64,000 nucleotides of DNA, from NCBI RefSeq assembly GCF_002286775.1, contig NZ_NSGJ01000004.1, positions 1 through 64,000 of the forward strand, read 5' to 3'. The translations under genes were made by a program, and so were the position numbers. The notes beneath the pieces are model-generated. The model did no database searches. It was not told where the DNA came from and saw only the letters and a list, made by a program, of their open reading frames with translations. The stretch comes from Myroides sp. N17-2. Its GTDB lineage: Bacteria; Bacteroidota; Bacteroidia; Flavobacteriales; Flavobacteriaceae. Shown here piece after piece: positions 60,231-64,000 of the stretch (the first letter of the stretch is position 1; every line of letters begins with the position of its first letter).

Positions 60231-61649
60231 TTATAACATAGATGTAGGACAAACGAAATCAGTATGGTCTAATGAACTCTCTTTACTGATAGCATTATAT
60301 CCTCCTATTACATCTACTAGATTAGTAAATCCATATTTATAAAATATAGATGCAGCCATCATACTTCTATACCCTCCAGCACAGTAGATGATGTATTTAG
60401 CTTCTTTAGACAATGTATTTATTTTATCTTCTAATACATTAAGTGGCAAACTTTTCGAATCCTCTAGATGTTCTGATTTAAACTCGTTGATCTTGCGTAC
60501 ATCTAATAATATCCCTTTACCTTCAGAATACAACTTATCCATCTCAGCAGGTGTAATACGTTTGATAGTTTGTACTTCTTCTCCTGAAGATTTCCAAGCC
60601 TCAAAACCTCCATTTAAATACCCAATAGTATTATCATATCCCACTCTAGATAGGCGAATCATACTCTCTTCCTCTTTGCCTTCCTCTGTGATTAGCACAA
60701 TAGGAGCTTTAATATCCTTAATCAACTCTCCTACCCATACAGCAAACTGTCCATTTAATCCTATATTTAAACTTCCAGGAACAAATCCCTCTGAGAATAG
60801 TTGAGGATTACGTGTGTCTAAAACAATCACATCTTCTCTTTTCGCTAACTCTTTTACTTCACTTACAGACAAAGGTTTATTACCGCGCTCTAAAATAGTA
60901 TCTAAGTGCTCATATCCTGTAATGTTCATCAATACATTCTTAGGAAAATACTGAGGAGGAGTCGCTAGCCCTGTCAATAACTCAATTACAAACTCATCTT
61001 CTGTCATATCAGCACGCAATGCATAGTTTGTCTTCTTTTGGTTACCTAAAGTATCCATTGTTTCCTTACTCATATTCTTCCCACAAGCTGAACCTGCACC
61101 ATGATTAGGATAAACAATCACATCGTCAGGTAACACCATTACCTTAGAACGAAGCGATTGGTATAAACGTCTAGCTAGAATCTCTTCCGTTACAGCCGAA
61201 TTAACTAACTGTACTAAATCAGGACGTCCTACATCACCGATAAATAGAGTATCTCCACTAATTATAGCGTGTTCTTTACCATTCTCATCTATAATCAGAT
61301 AGGTACTACTCTCCATAGTGTGCCCGGGAGTATGTAATACTTTAATCTGAATATCACCCAACTTAAAAATCTGATTATCCTCTGCTATAACAGCATCATA
61401 TCCAGGTGTAGCTGTAGGTCCAAAGACAATCTTCGCTCCTGTCTTTTGCATTAAATCAAGATGACCACTCACAAAGTCAGCATGGAAGTGTGTCTCAAAA
61501 ACATACTTTACTACAGCATGGTCACTTTTAGCTCTTTCTAGATAAGGATCTACATCTCTCAGCGGATCAAATATTGCTACCTCACCATTACTCTCTACAT
61601 AATAAGCCGCATGTGCTATACATCCTGTATATATCTGTTCTATTTTCAT
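60231..61649 (-). CDS. Persulfide dioxygenase-like MBL hydrolase with two rhodanese domains
   Basis: 472 aa. The N-terminal ~240 residues are a metallo-beta-lactamase fold of the ETHE1/glyoxalase II type: VFETHFHADFVSGHLDLM (HxHxDH), VLHTPGHTMESSTY and SGDTLFIGDVGRPDL. Then come two rhodanese domains: the first (VIVLDTRNPQLFSEGFVPGS) has no active-site Cys, the second has one in KYIIYCAGGYRSMMA. This matches Blh-type proteins linked to oxidation of glutathione or other persulfides. It would detoxify sulfane sulfur in the cytoplasm, which is of interest next to a strong sulfide-assimilation pathway. Single gene. Confidence 0.92.
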   Translation of the reverse strand: MKIEQIYTGCIAHAAYYVESNGEVAIFDPLRDVDPYLERAKSDHAVVKYVFETHFHADFVSGHLDLMQKTGAKIVFGPTATPGYDAVIAEDNQIFKLGDIQIKVLHTPGHTMESSTYLIIDENGKEHAIISGDTLFIGDVGRPDLVQLVNSAVTEEILARRLYQSLRSKVMVLPDDVIVYPNHGAGSACGKNMSKETMDTLGNQKKTNYALRADMTEDEFVIELLTGLATPPQYFPKNVLMNITGYEHLDTILERGNKPLSVSEVKELAKREDVIVLDTRNPQLFSEGFVPGSLNIGLNGQFAVWVGELIKDIKAPIVLITEEGKEEESMIRLSRVGYDNTIGYLNGGFEAWKSSGEEVQTIKRITPAEMDKLYSEGKGILLDVRKINEFKSEHLEDSKSLPLNVLEDKINTLSKEAKYIIYCAGGYRSMMAASIFYKYGFTNLVDVIGGYNAISKESSLDHTDFVCPTSML

Positions 61650-61804
61650 ACTACTAATACTTTTTTTTCAAGGTTAAAAGTACTAACCATCAACAAGTTA
61701 AAACATGACAATTATCATAATTAGAAAGAATATAGATAAGTGAAAAATATTAGACAGTCTCACTACAATTACTCTAATATTCTAGATGACTATAGATTTT
61801 AATG

Positions 61805-61838
61805 CAAAAAAAAAGCACTGTTTTAGTAACAGTGCTTT
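61805..61838 (-). terminator. Terminator of the response regulator gene
   Basis: 12-bp stem AAAAGCACTGTT with AACAGTGCTTTT, loop TTAGT, flanked by nine A on the left, which are T on the minus strand. It ends 6 bp from the stop of the regulator gene. Confidence 0.9.
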
Positions 61839-61843
61839 TTATA

Positions 61844-62503
61844 TTAAACAAATCCTTCTTTTAATACAAGTTGAATTAGATTAGCAGTATCTGAAACCTC
61901 AAATACATGCTTCATCTTCGCTAATCTTTTCTTTATGGCAGGATTAGATAAAGGAATGTGATTTTCTAGTTCCTGTAGTTTATAACCTTTAGACAGAAGT
62001 ACTAAAATCTCTCTATTATAATCATCATACATAACCTCTTTCCTAACAATCTCACTTAAACAGTGCTTTACTATATCACTTTGATAACGCGCACCATTAA
62101 AAACACTCTTCACTATCTCCACTAAATTATCAGGTGTAATCTCATGCTTACTTACTAAACCATCAGGTCGAATGTTCTTCACGATATTATAGATAGTAAT
62201 AACTTCTGTGTGGCCAGTTAATATAATAGTCCGACATTCAGGCATCGCTTTCTGTATATAGGCAACAATATCTCCACCATCATTAAGTGGTGAGTTATCC
62301 TTATTCGGCAATGAAAAATCAACAATAGCTAATTCATATGGTTCATTCTTAGATACTGCATCATCTATAATAACCTTGGCACTAGAACAGTCAAATGATT
62401 TATCAAATTCAACATTTCCCAATCCCAGTTTTTCTTTTGAAAGCGCTAATACATATCCCTCTACGATAAGAGGGTGGTCATCCACTAGTAGTATTTTACT
62501 CAT
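61844..62503 (-). CDS. LuxR/NarL-type response regulator
   Basis: 219 aa. The receiver domain has KILLVDDHPLIVEGY (acidic pair), the phosphoacceptor Asp in YELAIVDFSLPNKD (~62), Thr in RTIILTGHTEV and Lys in DGLVSKHE. The C-terminal ~60 residues are a helix-turn-helix domain (NREILVLLSKGYKLQELENH). The region differs from standard LuxR domains, so the DNA-binding class is less certain. No histidine kinase gene lies nearby, so it is an orphan. It has a TAAATTTG box at 62530-62537. Confidence 0.87.
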   Translation of the reverse strand: MSKILLVDDHPLIVEGYVLALSKEKLGLGNVEFDKSFDCSSAKVIIDDAVSKNEPYELAIVDFSLPNKDNSPLNDGGDIVAYIQKAMPECRTIILTGHTEVITIYNIVKNIRPDGLVSKHEITPDNLVEIVKSVFNGARYQSDIVKHCLSEIVRKEVMYDDYNREILVLLSKGYKLQELENHIPLSNPAIKKRLAKMKHVFEVSDTANLIQLVLKEGFV

Positions 62504-62529
62504 AAAATCGTGTTTTGAGAATTACACAT

Positions 62530-62537
62530 CAAATTTA
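62530..62537 (-). promoter_or_regulatory. -7 box TAAATTTG of the response regulator gene
   Basis: Exact consensus on the minus strand, 26 nt before ATG 62503. Confidence 0.6.
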
Positions 62538-62676
62538 AACAATATGTTGTAAATAAAAGTTTTTATTATAATCAAGAGGCATCCACTTATACACATATTG
62601 TCAACAACTATGTTAAAAACACCTATACAACTAATATAAAAGTACAATATTTTAAAATAGCATTAGTAAAAAATAT

Positions 62677-62708
62677 AAAAAAAAGCATTAGACATATGCC
62701 TAATGCTT
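62677..62708 (-). terminator. Terminator of asd
   Basis: 9-bp stem AAGCATTAG with CTAATGCTT, loop of 7 nt, followed by seven or more T on the minus strand; about 25 bp after the asd stop. Confidence 0.88.
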
Positions 62709-62733
62709 CTATTATATACTTTGATTAGTACTA

Positions 62734-63723
62734 TTACACTAATTTATTTGCTATTAAATACTCCGCAATTTGTACTGTATTTGTTGCAGCTCCTTTGCGT
62801 AAGTTATCTGCTACGATCCACATATTAAGTGTATTCTTTTGACTTTCATCTCTTCTAATACGTCCAACGAACACATCATCTTTACCTTGTGCATATAATG
62901 GCATAGGGTAAGTATTCGTATCATTATTGTCTTGTACTACTACTCCAGGAGTATCATGTAGTATACGACGTACCTCAGCTAGATCAAAATCGTTAGCAAA
63001 TTCGATATTCACAGCCTCACTATGTCCACCCACTACAGGTATTCTTACAGCTGTTGCTGTTACTAATACAGTGTCATCTCTAAGAATCTTCTTCGTCTCC
63101 TTAACTAACTTCATCTCCTCTTTAGTATATCCGTTATCCTCGAATACATCACAGTGAGGAATAGCGTTACGATGAATAGGATAATTATATGCCATATCCC
63201 CTTTCACCTCTTTATACTCATTTTCTAACTGTTGTACAGCTTTTACACCTGTACCTGTGATAGACTGATAAGTAGAAACTACTACTCTCTTAATACCATA
63301 TTTTTTATGCAAAGGAGAAAGAGCCATTACCAACTGTATAGTAGAGCAGTTAGGATTAGCTATAATCTTATCTTCTTTAGTTAAAGAGTCTGCATTAATC
63401 TCAGGGACAATCAACTTCTTCGTAGCGTCCATTCTCCATGCAGATGAATTGTCAATCACTGTTGTTCCTACTGCCGCAAACTTTGGTGCACATTCTAAGG
63501 AAATACTCCCTCCTGCTGAAAACAAAGCAATATCCGGCTTCATCATAACAGCTTCTTCCATAGACTTTATCGTGTACTTCTTACCCTTAAAATCTACTTC
63601 CTTACCTACAGACTTCTCAGAAGCCACAGGGATTAATTCTGTTACAGGAAAATTTCTTTCCGCTAATACTTTTAGCATGATTTCTCCTACCATTCCGGTA
63701 GCGCCTACTACTGCGATTTTCAT
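62734..63723 (-). CDS. asd: Aspartate-semialdehyde dehydrogenase
   Basis: 329 aa, normal. NADP-binding VGATGMVGEIMLKVL at the N terminus, catalytic Cys in NPNCSTIQLVMAL (~128), substrate Arg and His in VVGGHSEAVNIEF. It converts aspartyl phosphate to the semialdehyde, the step between the aspartokinase and the homoserine dehydrogenase activities encoded by the fused gene at 17468. It is the one enzyme of the aspartate-to-homoserine path that is missing from the methionine operon. Single gene. Confidence 0.96.
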   Translation of the reverse strand: MKIAVVGATGMVGEIMLKVLAERNFPVTELIPVASEKSVGKEVDFKGKKYTIKSMEEAVMMKPDIALFSAGGSISLECAPKFAAVGTTVIDNSSAWRMDATKKLIVPEINADSLTKEDKIIANPNCSTIQLVMALSPLHKKYGIKRVVVSTYQSITGTGVKAVQQLENEYKEVKGDMAYNYPIHRNAIPHCDVFEDNGYTKEEMKLVKETKKILRDDTVLVTATAVRIPVVGGHSEAVNIEFANDFDLAEVRRILHDTPGVVVQDNNDTNTYPMPLYAQGKDDVFVGRIRRDESQKNTLNMWIVADNLRKGAATNTVQIAEYLIANKLV

Positions 63724-63784
63724 AATGTTATTATTTGGATTGATAAATAGTTTTTATACTTGATAAAAATAACACTTTATTCAA

Positions 63785-64000
63785 TTATTTAGACATTTGC
63801 ATGTCTTTTATTTGCAATTGAATAGTAGTTTTATTCCTCCAGTTGTTTTCTTCTATAGCATAGATGATATCAAATAACTCTTTCTCTTTCACATTATCAT
63901 AATGTGATCCTAGGTTAAATGCTATTGCACTAAACTTAAATCCAAGCGCTCCTCTCTGTTTAAAACTCATCTTTAGATGCTCTCCTTTTGCACCAGCTAA
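63785..64000 (-). CDS. recJ: Single-stranded-DNA exonuclease RecJ, C-terminal end (partial)
   Basis: The frame is open from the window edge, so only the last ~71 residues are seen: AGAKGEHLKMSFKQRGALGF, then AIAFNLGSHYDN, ELFDIIYAIEENNWRNKTTI and QLQIKDMQMSK. The pattern HLKM...IAFNLG...DIIYAIEENNWRNKTT-LQL-IKD is the C-terminal OB-type domain of RecJ. The internal Met at 63970 is not a start. RecJ is a 5'-3' exonuclease on single-stranded DNA in recombination and repair. The catalytic DHH part lies outside the window. Confidence 0.85.
   Translation of the reverse strand, partial: LAGAKGEHLKMSFKQRGALGFKFSAIAFNLGSHYDNVKEKELFDIIYAIEENNWRNKTTIQLQIKDMQMSK

Overview
The window looks like a chromosomal segment of a flavobacterium. 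It is AT-rich, many genes carry a TAnnTTTG promoter box (the Bacteroidota -7 element), Shine-Dalgarno signals are weak, and the families are typical of Flavobacteriaceae (DUF4625, DUF4369/TlpA, TonB receptor with a carboxypeptidase-like plug, S16 with an Ala/Glu-rich tail, DnaE with a fused exonuclease). A Myroides-like genus would fit, but genus is inference. I found no transposase, integrase, phage gene or CRISPR array.

Layout. 1-0.8 kb: three identical tRNA-Asp genes, two of them in a tandemly duplicated unit. 1.2-8.7 kb: a Gly/Cys-tailed membrane protein, trxA, dnaE and a lipoprotein. 8.7-9.7 kb: a long non-coding stretch with an 11-bp repeat array. 9.7-13.6 kb: rpsP-rimM, a DUF1003 protein, an orphan RelA/SpoT-domain protein and a TrmN6-type methyltransferase. 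13.6-26.1 kb: a methionine operon (metY, a metB/metC-type gene, metX, aspartokinase-homoserine dehydrogenase, metZ, metH, metF). 26.4-30.8 kb: a small accessory stretch with two unrecognised proteins, a Nudix hydrolase, a chloramphenicol-acetyltransferase-like gene broken by one stop codon, a 3 x 70-bp tandem repeat and a DUF4349 lipoprotein. 30.9-41.7 kb: lipoproteins, a TlpA-like thioredoxin, glutaryl-CoA dehydrogenase, DUF3050, an SDR, mtgA, dps, DUF1684 and prolyl oligopeptidase. 41.8-45.7 kb: a probable metal-uptake operon (ZnuD-like TonB receptor, two paralogous His/Cys small proteins, a His-rich DUF4625 lipoprotein). 45.8-64 kb: a GT14 glycosyltransferase, an aromatic amino acid permease, an Omp85-type barrel with a phosphoethanolamine transferase, a PCMD protein, tatD, an acyltransferase, ansA, tyrA, a persulfide-dioxygenase-like protein, a response regulator, asd and the 3' end of recJ.

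The most interesting system is upstream of the methionine operon. Two short reading frames in series encode leader peptides very rich in methionine (7 of 23 and 11 of 30 residues). Each is followed by a strong intrinsic terminator. Each also contains, just past its Met codons, a segment that can pair with the 5' arm of that terminator. This is the architecture of ribosome-mediated attenuation, here read on Met codons and duplicated in tandem. When charged Met-tRNA is scarce, a ribosome stalled on the Met run would favour the antiterminator and let polymerase into the roughly 12-kb operon. The operon makes homoserine from aspartate, activates it by acetylation, sulfhydrylates or transsulfurylates it to homocysteine, and methylates that with MetF-supplied methyl-THF through MetH.

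Other points worth a look are two intergenic arrays of four 11-bp units with an inverted arm (9.1 and 33.6 kb), REP-like palindromes at the 3' ends of several genes, a gene remnant at 32.1-32.4 kb, and short promoter-to-start distances that revise several start codons.
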